Positions 7,280 to 14,993 of a stretch of DNA of 18,700 bases are shown here, piece by piece. The notes beneath the pieces were generated by a model. It made no database searches and was not told the origin of the DNA. It saw only the letters and a list, made by a program, of their open reading frames with translations. The translations under genes were made by a program, and so were the position numbers. The DNA is from J054 sp051008735 (GTDB lineage: Bacteria; Pseudomonadota; Gammaproteobacteria; Steroidobacterales; GCA-2729495). Numbering within the stretch: the first letter of the stretch is position 1; every line of letters begins with the position of its first letter. The stretch spans positions 1 to 18,700 of the forward strand of contig JBPCXH010000219.1 in the NCBI GenBank assembly GCA_051008735.1. The letters run 5' to 3'.

Positions 7280-9790
7280 ATGCTTGGCACTCAATTACGC
7301 ATTCGCCATGGCAGTCGTCGGTTGCACTTAAGGATTTCAGCTATTGCTGTAGCCGCAATAGGTCTAACGGCGCTACTTTTTGCCACGCATGCAGTAGCTG
7401 ATGCCAAGCCGCCAGGCCAGGCGGAACGCACACTGATCGGCTACGCGGTGCCGCTGACCGTGCGTCCGGGCGATACCGTCGATTTCAAGGTCAGCTCCTT
7501 TGCAGGGGGCTACAAGGCCGACCTCGTCAAAATCATCAATGGCGACTCTCTGAGCCGCTATGGCGACCAGTTTGATGTTCAGAGAGTAAAAGCGCCTTTC
7601 GCCGGCAAGTACAAGGGCGCTGAACAACCGATGAACCTGGGTTCTTACGTGCACGTGGAAAACACGGGCGCGCTGGATCGACTGGAAAGTTTTTCTGTTG
7701 TGGGCTGGATTTATCCGACCTTCGATCCGACCGAATACGAGCCGCCGGACCTCGAAAACCCGGATCCCTTTTTTCCGCCCGCGCTGAACATCGCGCCGCT
7801 GATTCTCGACGAAGGCCAAACAATTGTGTCTCGGTACGATGCGAGCACTGAAAAAGGCTGGGCGCTGCGCCTTTCACCGGACTTCCACCTCGAGCTTCTT
7901 GTCGGGAACGGGCGCGGACAGACCCGCACTGTTCGGTCGGTTGAACCCGTGCGCGACTGGGACTGGGCCTATGTGGCTTTCAGTTATGACGCAGACAGCG
8001 GCGAGGCCACCGTGCACCTCCATGACAAGCCATTCGCGGCCGGTGACCAGTTCACTGCCCGTCGCCTGCACGTGAGCGGTGAGGTGGGTAAAGTCCGACA
8101 CGAAGGTCCGCTGCGCATCGCTGCTATGCGTGATGGTCAGGGCGCGGCCGACGCCCGTTTGGAAAAGCCCGGTGGCGTGTTCAACGGTCGCGTGCAGGAC
8201 GTGCGCATTGCCAACAGAGTTTTGTCAGCCGATGAAGTGGATCAACTCGCTGCAGAACGGGTACCGGAAGAATTCCAATCTGCCATCGTTGCGGATTGGG
8301 ATTTCGGCAAAGACATCAAGACGACGAAGATCCGCGATGTCTCCGGCAGTGGACTGGATGGCGTCGCGGTAAACATTCCGGACCGCGCGGTTCGCGGCCG
8401 TTTCTGGAACGGCAGCACGATTCGCTGGACTGACGACCCGGACCAGTACGACGCGATCAGCTTCTATGCCGACGATCTGTATGACGCGGAGTGGTCGACC
8501 GACTTCAGCTACCAGGTACCGAAGGATCTGCCGGGCGGCATTTATGCGGCACGGCTGGAACAGGGCGACTTCGCAGACTATGTGGTGTTTTTTGTCGCTG
8601 CGCCCAAGGGCAAGCCGAAGGCTGATTTGGCAGTTTTCCTGTCGGACTATAACTACCTCGCGTATTCGAATGTCACGCTTGGTGCCACGGCACCCCAGAA
8701 CTATCCGGGACACAACTGGAACGAGATAACCAGCAATTTCCTGAAGGAGCATCTCGAATACGGTACCGGTGGCGTCTACAACTACCATGTGGACGGCCGC
8801 AATTTCAGTTACGGCTCGCGGCTTCGTCCTGACGTCGGCCTGAAGCCCGGTGGCATCACCATGTATAACTTCACGCAGGACACGCATATCACGGCGTTCC
8901 TCGAGCATGAAAACATTCCCTACGATGTCATTACTGACGAACTTTTGGACAAAGAGGGTCTGGACCTGCTGAAGCAGTACCGCGTCGTGCTCAGCGCCAC
9001 GCATCCGGAATACGTCACCACGCGCGAGTTTGACGCGATTTCGGATTACACCGCCGGCGGCGGGCGGTTCATCTACATGGGCGGTAACGGCTGGTTCTGG
9101 AGCGTTGGCGGGCATCCGGAATTGCCGGGTGTGATGGAATCCAGAAATTTTCATGACATTGGCGAACGAGTTCTGCGCGACGGCAGTCAAGGCGGGTTGA
9201 TGCATGAGACGGGTCGCACCAACGGTCCCGTATTCGGTGTCGAAATGGGCGCCATGATCTGGAACGGAGGTTCTCCGTTCCGCCGACAAGCCGATTCGAA
9301 TAACCCGCGCGCGGCATGGATTTTTGAAGGCACTAGAGAGGGGGAAATTTTCGGCGATTACGGTGTCGACAAGGTCAAGGGCGGTGCGTGTGAGTACGAG
9401 GTAGATCGTTACTCGGCCGGCAATGGCGTACCGCGACACGCCCTGGTGCTGGCAACGTCCGAGCCATTGCGGGAGACGATCGAGGACGTCAGGGTCACTA
9501 ATTACCCGCTTTCCATTATCTACCACCCGAGCGAGGCCGAGCCCTGGGGACGGTGTGACCTCGTGTTTTTCGAGACCCCGGCCGGTGGCGCGATGATGTC
9601 CTTCAGTTCGAACGGCTGGATCAGTTCGACGCTGGAGAACGACTTCGACAACGATGTCGCAACGATTACCCGCAATGTCGTGAGGCGTTTTCTGGATCCG
9701 ACACCTTTCCCGCCGGTTGGCGCGAAGGATGTGGCGGACGTAGACCGAGTCCCGGAGAAGCCGGACTACGAAGGTTTTGACAGTAAATGA
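7280..9790 (+). CDS. Exported N,N-dimethylformamidase large-subunit-like protein
   Basis: The 836-residue product resembles the large (beta) subunit of N,N-dimethylformamidase, which hydrolyses dimethylformamide to formate and dimethylamine at a mononuclear iron site. It has three parts: a signal peptide (about 1-42) with Ser12-Arg-Arg-Leu-His-Leu-Arg18 before the hydrophobic core and ATHAVADA at its end; a LamG/concanavalin-like domain (about 117-322, ending NGRVQDVRIANRVLSADE); and the family's C-terminal domain (about 387-807). Visible active-site elements are His575-Pro-Glu577-Tyr in SATHPEY and Asn603 in MGGNGWFW. Tyrosines in DYNYLAYSN (457, 459, 462) and VYNYHVDG (500, 502) are candidate iron ligands. 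In the Paracoccus enzyme, as I recall, two Tyr and one Glu bind iron, and the His, Glu and Asn have the same spacing. Oddities: characterised enzymes are cytoplasmic and have a small alpha subunit; here there is an export signal and no alpha gene. The stop overlaps the porin start (ATGA). The family call is good; the substrate is unknown. Confidence 0.82.
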   Translation: MLGTQLRIRHGSRRLHLRISAIAVAAIGLTALLFATHAVADAKPPGQAERTLIGYAVPLTVRPGDTVDFKVSSFAGGYKADLVKIINGDSLSRYGDQFDVQRVKAPFAGKYKGAEQPMNLGSYVHVENTGALDRLESFSVVGWIYPTFDPTEYEPPDLENPDPFFPPALNIAPLILDEGQTIVSRYDASTEKGWALRLSPDFHLELLVGNGRGQTRTVRSVEPVRDWDWAYVAFSYDADSGEATVHLHDKPFAAGDQFTARRLHVSGEVGKVRHEGPLRIAAMRDGQGAADARLEKPGGVFNGRVQDVRIANRVLSADEVDQLAAERVPEEFQSAIVADWDFGKDIKTTKIRDVSGSGLDGVAVNIPDRAVRGRFWNGSTIRWTDDPDQYDAISFYADDLYDAEWSTDFSYQVPKDLPGGIYAARLEQGDFADYVVFFVAAPKGKPKADLAVFLSDYNYLAYSNVTLGATAPQNYPGHNWNEITSNFLKEHLEYGTGGVYNYHVDGRNFSYGSRLRPDVGLKPGGITMYNFTQDTHITAFLEHENIPYDVITDELLDKEGLDLLKQYRVVLSATHPEYVTTREFDAISDYTAGGGRFIYMGGNGWFWSVGGHPELPGVMESRNFHDIGERVLRDGSQGGLMHETGRTNGPVFGVEMGAMIWNGGSPFRRQADSNNPRAAWIFEGTREGEIFGDYGVDKVKGGACEYEVDRYSAGNGVPRHALVLATSEPLRETIEDVRVTNYPLSIIYHPSEAEPWGRCDLVFFETPAGGAMMSFSSNGWISSTLENDFDNDVATITRNVVRRFLDPTPFPPVGAKDVADVDRVPEKPDYEGFDSK

Positions 9791-10995
9791 TGCTGAAGCT
9801 TCGTGTTGCGTCCTGCGCGCTGGCCGTATGGACACTGGGGTTTTCGTTACCCGTGGGGGCCAGCCGGCTCGACGATGCACTGGAGGCTGCGGAGGCTGGT
9901 AAACAGTTTGTCGACCTGTCGGCCGTGCCCGCTTATCAATATGCACTCGATGAGGGCAAGGACACCGGCAATTACAGCCTGGACGCGATTGGCACGGCGC
10001 AGCTGATCGCGCGCGACCCAGCTGGGCTCGGCGACACGACGCTCGTCATCTGGCTCAATTCTGCCGATAAGATTGAGGGCATGAATTCAGGCCCTGAACT
10101 TGCCGGAGATGCGGGACTGTTATGGAACACCAACGGTAATCCGTCGGACAGCGCCAGCACGACCCTGCTGGTCCTGGGTTTTGATCAGTGGTTGTTCAAC
10201 GACAAGGTGTCCGTGGGCGTCGGCAAGTATTTCCCCGGGCAGTTTTTCCTGTTGAGTCCTTATACGGCCGATAACTCGAATACCTTCCAGAGCAGCCTGA
10301 TCGCCGACAATCCAGTGGCCGGGTTCTGGGAATCGATCGGGATCGGATTCAACGCTGCCTACTACGGCGATAACTTTACTATTCAGGGCGGCTTTGTGGA
10401 TGCGCAGGCCGATAACGATGGGCTGGATTTTTCCAGTTTCGGGGCCGGCAATTATTCATACGTCCTGGAGTATGCCTACACGCCCCAACGCGAAGATGGT
10501 CTTACGTCGTTTTCTTTACTTGGGTATGTGGTGGACGAGCATGACAAGCTGCGGACGGAACGTGGCGTTGCTACCCAGTTCACGCACGAATTTGGTCAGC
10601 AGTCCGAATTTGCCGCCTTCGGCCGGTATACGGTGAAGAGTGGCGGTACAGCGCAGGCCGCTTCGGCACAGTCATCCGAGCCCAAAGTCGAGCATGGCGG
10701 TTTTGCAGGCATTGCCTGGAACCGGCCCTTCGGCCGGGAGAACCAGCAGCTGGCGGCTGCAGCCATGTATGGCGAGCCTGGCAAGTTTCAGGATACGCAG
10801 GGATTCAATGACCAGTTTGGCGTGGAGGCTTACTGGAAATTAGGCCTCAACAGCGTGGTGCAGCTCACACCGTCCCTGCAGTTGATGCGCAATGACGATG
10901 ATGATCTGGAAGCGATTGTCGGACTGCGGCTGTTCATGGGGTTCAACCGCAGTTGGGCGGGCGCCTTTTTTGGCAGCAGCTCCTCTGCAAATTGA
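9787..10995 (+). CDS. OprB-like outer-membrane carbohydrate porin
   Basis: The 402-residue product starts with a signal peptide (MMLKLRVASCALAVWTLGF, then PVGAS at 22-26), followed by a mature chain of alternating hydrophobic and polar residues rich in Gly, Tyr, Phe and Asn, as expected of a beta barrel. Motifs fitting the OprB family include the segment LVLGFDQWLFNDKVSVGVGK followed by YFPGQFF, the segment SLIADNPVAGFWESIGIGFN, and near the C-terminus FGVEAYWKLGLNSVVQLTPS followed by LQLM, then VGLRLF. OprB porins let sugars and other small solutes diffuse across the outer membrane. The chain does not end in the usual terminal Phe but in a short Ser-rich tail. The first ATG overlaps the stop of the amidase-like gene by four bases, so the two proteins are almost certainly made together, and the porin may supply that enzyme's substrate. 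Confidence 0.82.
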   Translation: MMLKLRVASCALAVWTLGFSLPVGASRLDDALEAAEAGKQFVDLSAVPAYQYALDEGKDTGNYSLDAIGTAQLIARDPAGLGDTTLVIWLNSADKIEGMNSGPELAGDAGLLWNTNGNPSDSASTTLLVLGFDQWLFNDKVSVGVGKYFPGQFFLLSPYTADNSNTFQSSLIADNPVAGFWESIGIGFNAAYYGDNFTIQGGFVDAQADNDGLDFSSFGAGNYSYVLEYAYTPQREDGLTSFSLLGYVVDEHDKLRTERGVATQFTHEFGQQSEFAAFGRYTVKSGGTAQAASAQSSEPKVEHGGFAGIAWNRPFGRENQQLAAAAMYGEPGKFQDTQGFNDQFGVEAYWKLGLNSVVQLTPSLQLMRNDDDDLEAIVGLRLFMGFNRSWAGAFFGSSSSAN

Positions 10996-11049
10996 CGAAG
11001 TCTTAGATGTATTTGCAGCAACAATAATCAAGGAAAAACAGGGATTTTT

Positions 11050-12369
11050 ATGAACAAAAAAATCTTCAGTTCTGTCCTCGCTGGGGGCCTCCTAATTTTC
11101 ATGTTCCTTGATAGTGCTCGGCTGAGCGCGGAAGAGGCGGCAACGGTTTTTGCACAGCCACCGATCAAAATCGATGCAAGCCTGGTAGTGCCTGACGAAT
11201 GGATGTCCGGGGTTGGCTTCACCGTGGAAAAAGTAGCCATTAGTGACGGTTTTAATAACACCTATACCGTCGTGCACGAACTGGGTAATCGCCAGGCAAC
11301 CAGTGACTATCACCTGCGCCAGGTCATACGCGAGATCCGGGCGCTGCAAACACTCGATGAGCAGAGCCGCGCCGGTGTTTTTGGTGATGCGATGAAAGGC
11401 GGCCTGATGGCGCCGGTCGAGGGTGCCAAAGCCCTGGCAACCGCGCCCGTGGAAACCACCAAGGGGGCTGCCAAGGGCATGGGTCGGTGGATTGCCAATG
11501 TCAGTCGCGGTGCGACCAGCAAAGATCCGTATCAGGAAAATGCCGCGTCTGCGGCGGCCGGCTGGGCCGGTACCAAGCGGGCCTTTGCTCTCGAGCTGGG
11601 GGTGGACCCCTGGACAGACTGGGATCCGCTGCAAAAAGCGCTGTCTTCAGTGGCGCGAGCAGCTTTCGCCGGCGGTATCACAGCCTCTTTGGGTATGGAG
11701 GCTCTTGCGGGCGACGGCACCTTCGGCGCGGTGGTGGGGATCGCCGGCCTCACGGGGGAGCTCAATGGCATGCTGGCAGACAACCCGGCAGCCCTGGTGA
11801 CGAAGATCAATAGTGAAAAGCTCGAGTCTGCCGGCTTTTCCAAGGGCCTGGTCAGTTCGTTCATGCTGAACTATCAGTACACGCCGATGGAGAAAAGTTT
11901 GCTCGTGCAGTCAGTGCTGCGGATGGAAAACGCGTCCGGCCGTGACCTGATTCTGGGCTACGCCGCCGCCGCACCGGATCGGGTGCTGGCTCGTTACCGG
12001 ACGCAGCAGGCGGAAATGATGGCGAACTATTATGCGGACGTAGCAACGTTCGATATCGTGAAAATCGGTGAAGCCCTGTGGCTCGCCACCGGCAAAGGCG
12101 CGCTGGTTGGCATCCAGCCAATCGACTATCTGGCCTGGACGGAAGAAGTTGCCAATGTGACTGCGCTAGCAGCCGGTAGCCAAGAGAAGGACCGGGAAAT
12201 CTGGCTGGAAGGTAGCGCCGGTCCCGACGCGCGGCAGGCGCTGACGGCGAATGGCTGGACAGTGAACGATCGCGTCGCTCTGGTCACGGGCCAGCCGCTG
12301 CAGCAGGTGACCGCAGAGGGTGCCGGACTTGGCGTCACTGGTACCGTGATCAAGACCATCACGCAATAG
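11050..12369 (+). CDS. Secreted protein of unknown family with Gly/Ala-rich central region
   Basis: I do not recognise an established domain in this 439-residue protein. Residues 1-27 form a signal peptide (MNKKIFSSVL, a hydrophobic core, RLSA before EEAA), so it goes to the periplasm or beyond. The early mature part (about 39-105) is ordinary globular sequence. Residues 108-150 are small, amphipathic and repeat a Gly-Ala-Pro-Val pattern (GGLMAPVEGAKALATAPVET, then TKGAAKGMGRW). LGVDPWTDWDPLQKAL (183-198) and an Ala/Gly-rich stretch with ARAAFAGGITASLGMEALAG (202-221) follow, and may contact membrane or bury tightly. No catalytic triad, metal motif or lipobox is seen. A GGGA sequence six bases before the ATG serves as ribosome site. 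The gene starts 54 bases after the porin gene on the same strand and is probably part of the same operon. Confidence 0.72.
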   Translation: MNKKIFSSVLAGGLLIFMFLDSARLSAEEAATVFAQPPIKIDASLVVPDEWMSGVGFTVEKVAISDGFNNTYTVVHELGNRQATSDYHLRQVIREIRALQTLDEQSRAGVFGDAMKGGLMAPVEGAKALATAPVETTKGAAKGMGRWIANVSRGATSKDPYQENAASAAAGWAGTKRAFALELGVDPWTDWDPLQKALSSVARAAFAGGITASLGMEALAGDGTFGAVVGIAGLTGELNGMLADNPAALVTKINSEKLESAGFSKGLVSSFMLNYQYTPMEKSLLVQSVLRMENASGRDLILGYAAAAPDRVLARYRTQQAEMMANYYADVATFDIVKIGEALWLATGKGALVGIQPIDYLAWTEEVANVTALAAGSQEKDREIWLEGSAGPDARQALTANGWTVNDRVALVTGQPLQQVTAEGAGLGVTGTVIKTITQ

Positions 12370-12374
12370 TGAAT

Positions 12375-12407
12375 CCGACCCGTACAGGTACTCGTGACGG
12401 GTTGCGG
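12375..12407. terminator. Imperfect hairpin between convergent genes
   Basis: ACCCGT at 12378-12383 pairs with ACGGGT at 12397-12402. CCG (12375-12377) can extend the stem to CGG (12405-12407) across a 2-base bulge. It begins just after the stop of the secreted-protein gene, and on the plus strand it is followed by TTAAAT, not a clean T-run. A second small stem, AAAGC (12435-12439) with GCTTT (12446-12450), lies next to the end of the kinase gene. Either could help stop transcription, but neither is a textbook intrinsic terminator. Confidence 0.35.
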
Positions 12408-12452
12408 TTAAATGTTGGGCGTGCGCCGATAATGAAAGCGTTTCAGCTTTAG

Positions 12453-14951
12453 CTACTGAGGTTCTAGGTGGGCCGCCACGGCAGTGCGCAAATCTGACAA
12501 CGCTCCGGCGAGAGAGGATTCTCCCTTGTGCAGAACGCTCTGCGCCTGTTTCTCCAGCAAGTCGCGTTCCGGCGGTGACAGTTCTTTTGCTGTCAGTACA
12601 AGCACTGGGATATTCTGGCCATATTCCAGTCTTCGCAGCTCGCGAAGGAATTCGAAGCCGTCCATCACCGGCATCATCAGGTCCAGGATTATCAAGCTCG
12701 GGGTTCTGGCAGTTACCCGCTCAAGGGCGTGGCGGCCGTTATCAGCTTCTACAACGTCTTGCCCCGCTTGTTCCAGAGCACGTACGACCAGTTCCCGGTC
12801 GCTTTCCTGGTCATCCACCACCAGTACGTGACTGTCGACACCTGACTCGACCAGGTGCTGGACGGTATTCAGTAATTTGTCTCGATCCACCGGCTTGGTC
12901 AGGTACTCAGCCGCCCCCAGGGCAAAGCCCAGCCCCTTGTCGTGCATAATGGATACCATCACCACCGGGATTTCCCGCAGCTCCTCATCGGCTTTGAGTT
13001 CGCGCAGGGCGGCCCAGCCGTCCGTGCCGGGCATGGAAACATCCAGGGTGATTACCGCTGGCGCTTCGGCCCGGGCCACGGCCAGACCTTTCTCCGCGCT
13101 GTCGGCCAGCAGCACTTCATAACCGTCTGCTTCCAGTGTTCTGCGCAGCAGAGAACGCGCGTCTTCGTCGTCATCGATAACCAGCACGGCTGCCTTTGTG
13201 GGTGCCTGCCCCGGTGACTGGTCCACAGGTTCATCGAGGGCGGCCCGTGCGGCTTCCAGGGGGTCAACCTTGGCGGGCAGGCGAATGAAGAACGTGGATC
13301 CTTTCCCCAGCTCGCTCTGGACTTCCACGCTGCCCCCCATCATTTCGCAGAAGCGACGCGTAATGGCGAGACCAAGGCCGGTGCCGCCGAAGTCCCGGGA
13401 CGTGGATTGATCGGCCTGTGAAAACTCTTCGAAGATTTTTTCCCGTTTGTCTTCCGGGATGCCGATGCCGGTATCCGTCACACTCATCAGGACCATGTCC
13501 CGGCCCTCGTCCTCGCCGCGGGCGACGGACAGAGTGATGCGTCCGTCCTTGGTGAACTTTGCGGCGTTACTCAGCAGATTAAAGAGGGACTGGCGAACCT
13601 TGGTCAGGTCGGCGCGCACGGTGCCGAGGTTCTCCCCGGTCTTCACCGCAAATTCGTTGTTGTTCTGGGCCGCCAGGGGCTCGATGGTGGCCACTACATC
13701 GTCCACCATTTCCTGAAGATCAAAACGCTCCAGGTACAGGTCCATGCGCCCGGCCTCGACCTTGGACAGGTCGAGAATGTCGTTGATCAGTGACAGGAGG
13801 TGTTTTCCCGAGGAGTGGATGCGCTTCAGATCCGGCACATGCTCTCCCTGACCTTCACTCTCAAGATCTTCTGCCACCATCTCGCTGTACCCGATTACGG
13901 CGTTCAGCGGCGTGCGCAGTTCGTGGCTCATGTTGGCCAGAAAGGTGCTCTTTGCCCGATTGGCCGACTCCGCCTCGGCCATGGCTTTTTCCAGTTCGCG
14001 GGTGCGCTCGGTAACCAGGACTTCGAGGTTTGCCCGGTGGGCTTCCAGCAGTTTGTTCGCGCGATCCGCTTCCCGGGCGCGGCGGTTTGCTGTCTGGGCG
14101 AGGTTAGCGGCCAGTGCGAGGGCAGCGGCCAGCAGGGTGCCGACGATGAGCATCACGTCGGCCAGGGTGGCCAGGGAATTCAGTTCCGCGTACTGGGCCT
14201 GGATACGTGCGTTTTCTGCAGAGAGCGCCTGCCAGAAACACAGGGTGGCCGTGAGTACGCCGATGGCGATGGGCACCGGCAGCCAGGGCGGCAGGCGGGT
14301 GTGCTCGCGGGTGTCGCGCGACCACATTAAACAAAGCGTGCCCAGGGAAACGACGATGAAGCCCACGGAGGTGTGCAGCGCCATGCGCGTGAGATTGCCC
14401 CAGCCGTAGGCTGTTTCGAGTCCCGTCAGGTAACCGGCCAGGGCCACAGTGCTCAGGCCGAAGGCAAAGGAGGCCAGTGAAATACGCAACAGTGAGCGGG
14501 CCCGATTCGTCCAGCCTGCGGGCGACCAGGCTATGGCAAGACCCATTAGCGTGAAACAGGCCGCCGTATTCGGCGCCATGCGACCCGGATGGGAAGTCTT
14601 CACGGTCACTTCGTGATCCATGAACAACTCATCGATGCCGAGATCAAACTGCGCAATGTATTCGAACAGGGTCAGGACCCCGATAAGTGTTGCGATGCCG
14701 CCCGCCGTCAGCGCCAGCCATTGGATCCGTCGACCCAGACCGAGCAGGGCCAGCCCGGAGAAGATAAACCCCAGGGCCGTGTTGTATTGCATGGGAACGA
14801 ACTGGGGCAGGATCTGAACGAGGGTGCGGTTGCCCGTGTGCCATCCAAAGACAACCACGAGCCCCAACAGCAGGGTAGCCAACGACAGCAGCAGCGCACT
14901 GCTGTTCAGGCTACGGTCCAGGGGCGCAGGCGCTGGATTGGCGGCGTTCAC
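12453..14951 (-). CDS. Membrane-bound hybrid sensor histidine kinase with two receiver domains
   Basis: The 832-residue product starts with GTG (14949-14951). The N-terminal half has about eight membrane helices (first near 18-36, last near 261-285) with one longer loop around residues 103-127 that could sense a signal. A coiled coil (about 290-335) leads to the kinase core: His343 in NMSHELRTPLN, N-box NLLSNAAKF (458-466), DTGIGIP (493-499) and GGTGLGLAI (522-530). Two receiver domains follow. The first has acidic pocket DDDED (593-597), phospho-acceptor Asp637 and Lys686; the second has Asp713-Asp714, acceptor Asp757 and Lys809. There is no HPt or output domain, so phosphate must pass to an HPt protein or regulator elsewhere. 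It begins 42 bases after the 448-residue gene and may be co-transcribed with it. The stimulus is unknown. Confidence 0.93.
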   Translation of the reverse strand: MNAANPAPAPLDRSLNSSALLLSLATLLLGLVVVFGWHTGNRTLVQILPQFVPMQYNTALGFIFSGLALLGLGRRIQWLALTAGGIATLIGVLTLFEYIAQFDLGIDELFMDHEVTVKTSHPGRMAPNTAACFTLMGLAIAWSPAGWTNRARSLLRISLASFAFGLSTVALAGYLTGLETAYGWGNLTRMALHTSVGFIVVSLGTLCLMWSRDTREHTRLPPWLPVPIAIGVLTATLCFWQALSAENARIQAQYAELNSLATLADVMLIVGTLLAAALALAANLAQTANRRAREADRANKLLEAHRANLEVLVTERTRELEKAMAEAESANRAKSTFLANMSHELRTPLNAVIGYSEMVAEDLESEGQGEHVPDLKRIHSSGKHLLSLINDILDLSKVEAGRMDLYLERFDLQEMVDDVVATIEPLAAQNNNEFAVKTGENLGTVRADLTKVRQSLFNLLSNAAKFTKDGRITLSVARGEDEGRDMVLMSVTDTGIGIPEDKREKIFEEFSQADQSTSRDFGGTGLGLAITRRFCEMMGGSVEVQSELGKGSTFFIRLPAKVDPLEAARAALDEPVDQSPGQAPTKAAVLVIDDDEDARSLLRRTLEADGYEVLLADSAEKGLAVARAEAPAVITLDVSMPGTDGWAALRELKADEELREIPVVMVSIMHDKGLGFALGAAEYLTKPVDRDKLLNTVQHLVESGVDSHVLVVDDQESDRELVVRALEQAGQDVVEADNGRHALERVTARTPSLIILDLMMPVMDGFEFLRELRRLEYGQNIPVLVLTAKELSPPERDLLEKQAQSVLHKGESSLAGALSDLRTAVAAHLEPQ

Positions 14952-14993
14952 GTATCTGATTCTAAGCCAGACCGTGGTGTCAGTCCGTAGTCT

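Noticed and set aside
8225..9946. A 573-codon open frame on the minus strand, antisense to the amidase-like gene
   Set aside because: Its translation is rich in Arg, His and Val without any domain. It lies opposite a gene with clear family motifs and a ribosome site, and long antisense frames are common in GC-rich genes.
7166..12452. A dimethylformamidase alpha subunit or methylamine-use genes near the amidase-like gene
   Set aside because: I looked for a small protein of about 130 residues and for dimethylamine or formate enzymes in all gaps and frames and found none.
13800..14330. A 176-codon plus-strand frame opposite the histidine kinase
   Set aside because: It is a shadow of the kinase coding strand, with low-complexity translation and no ribosome site that I could support.
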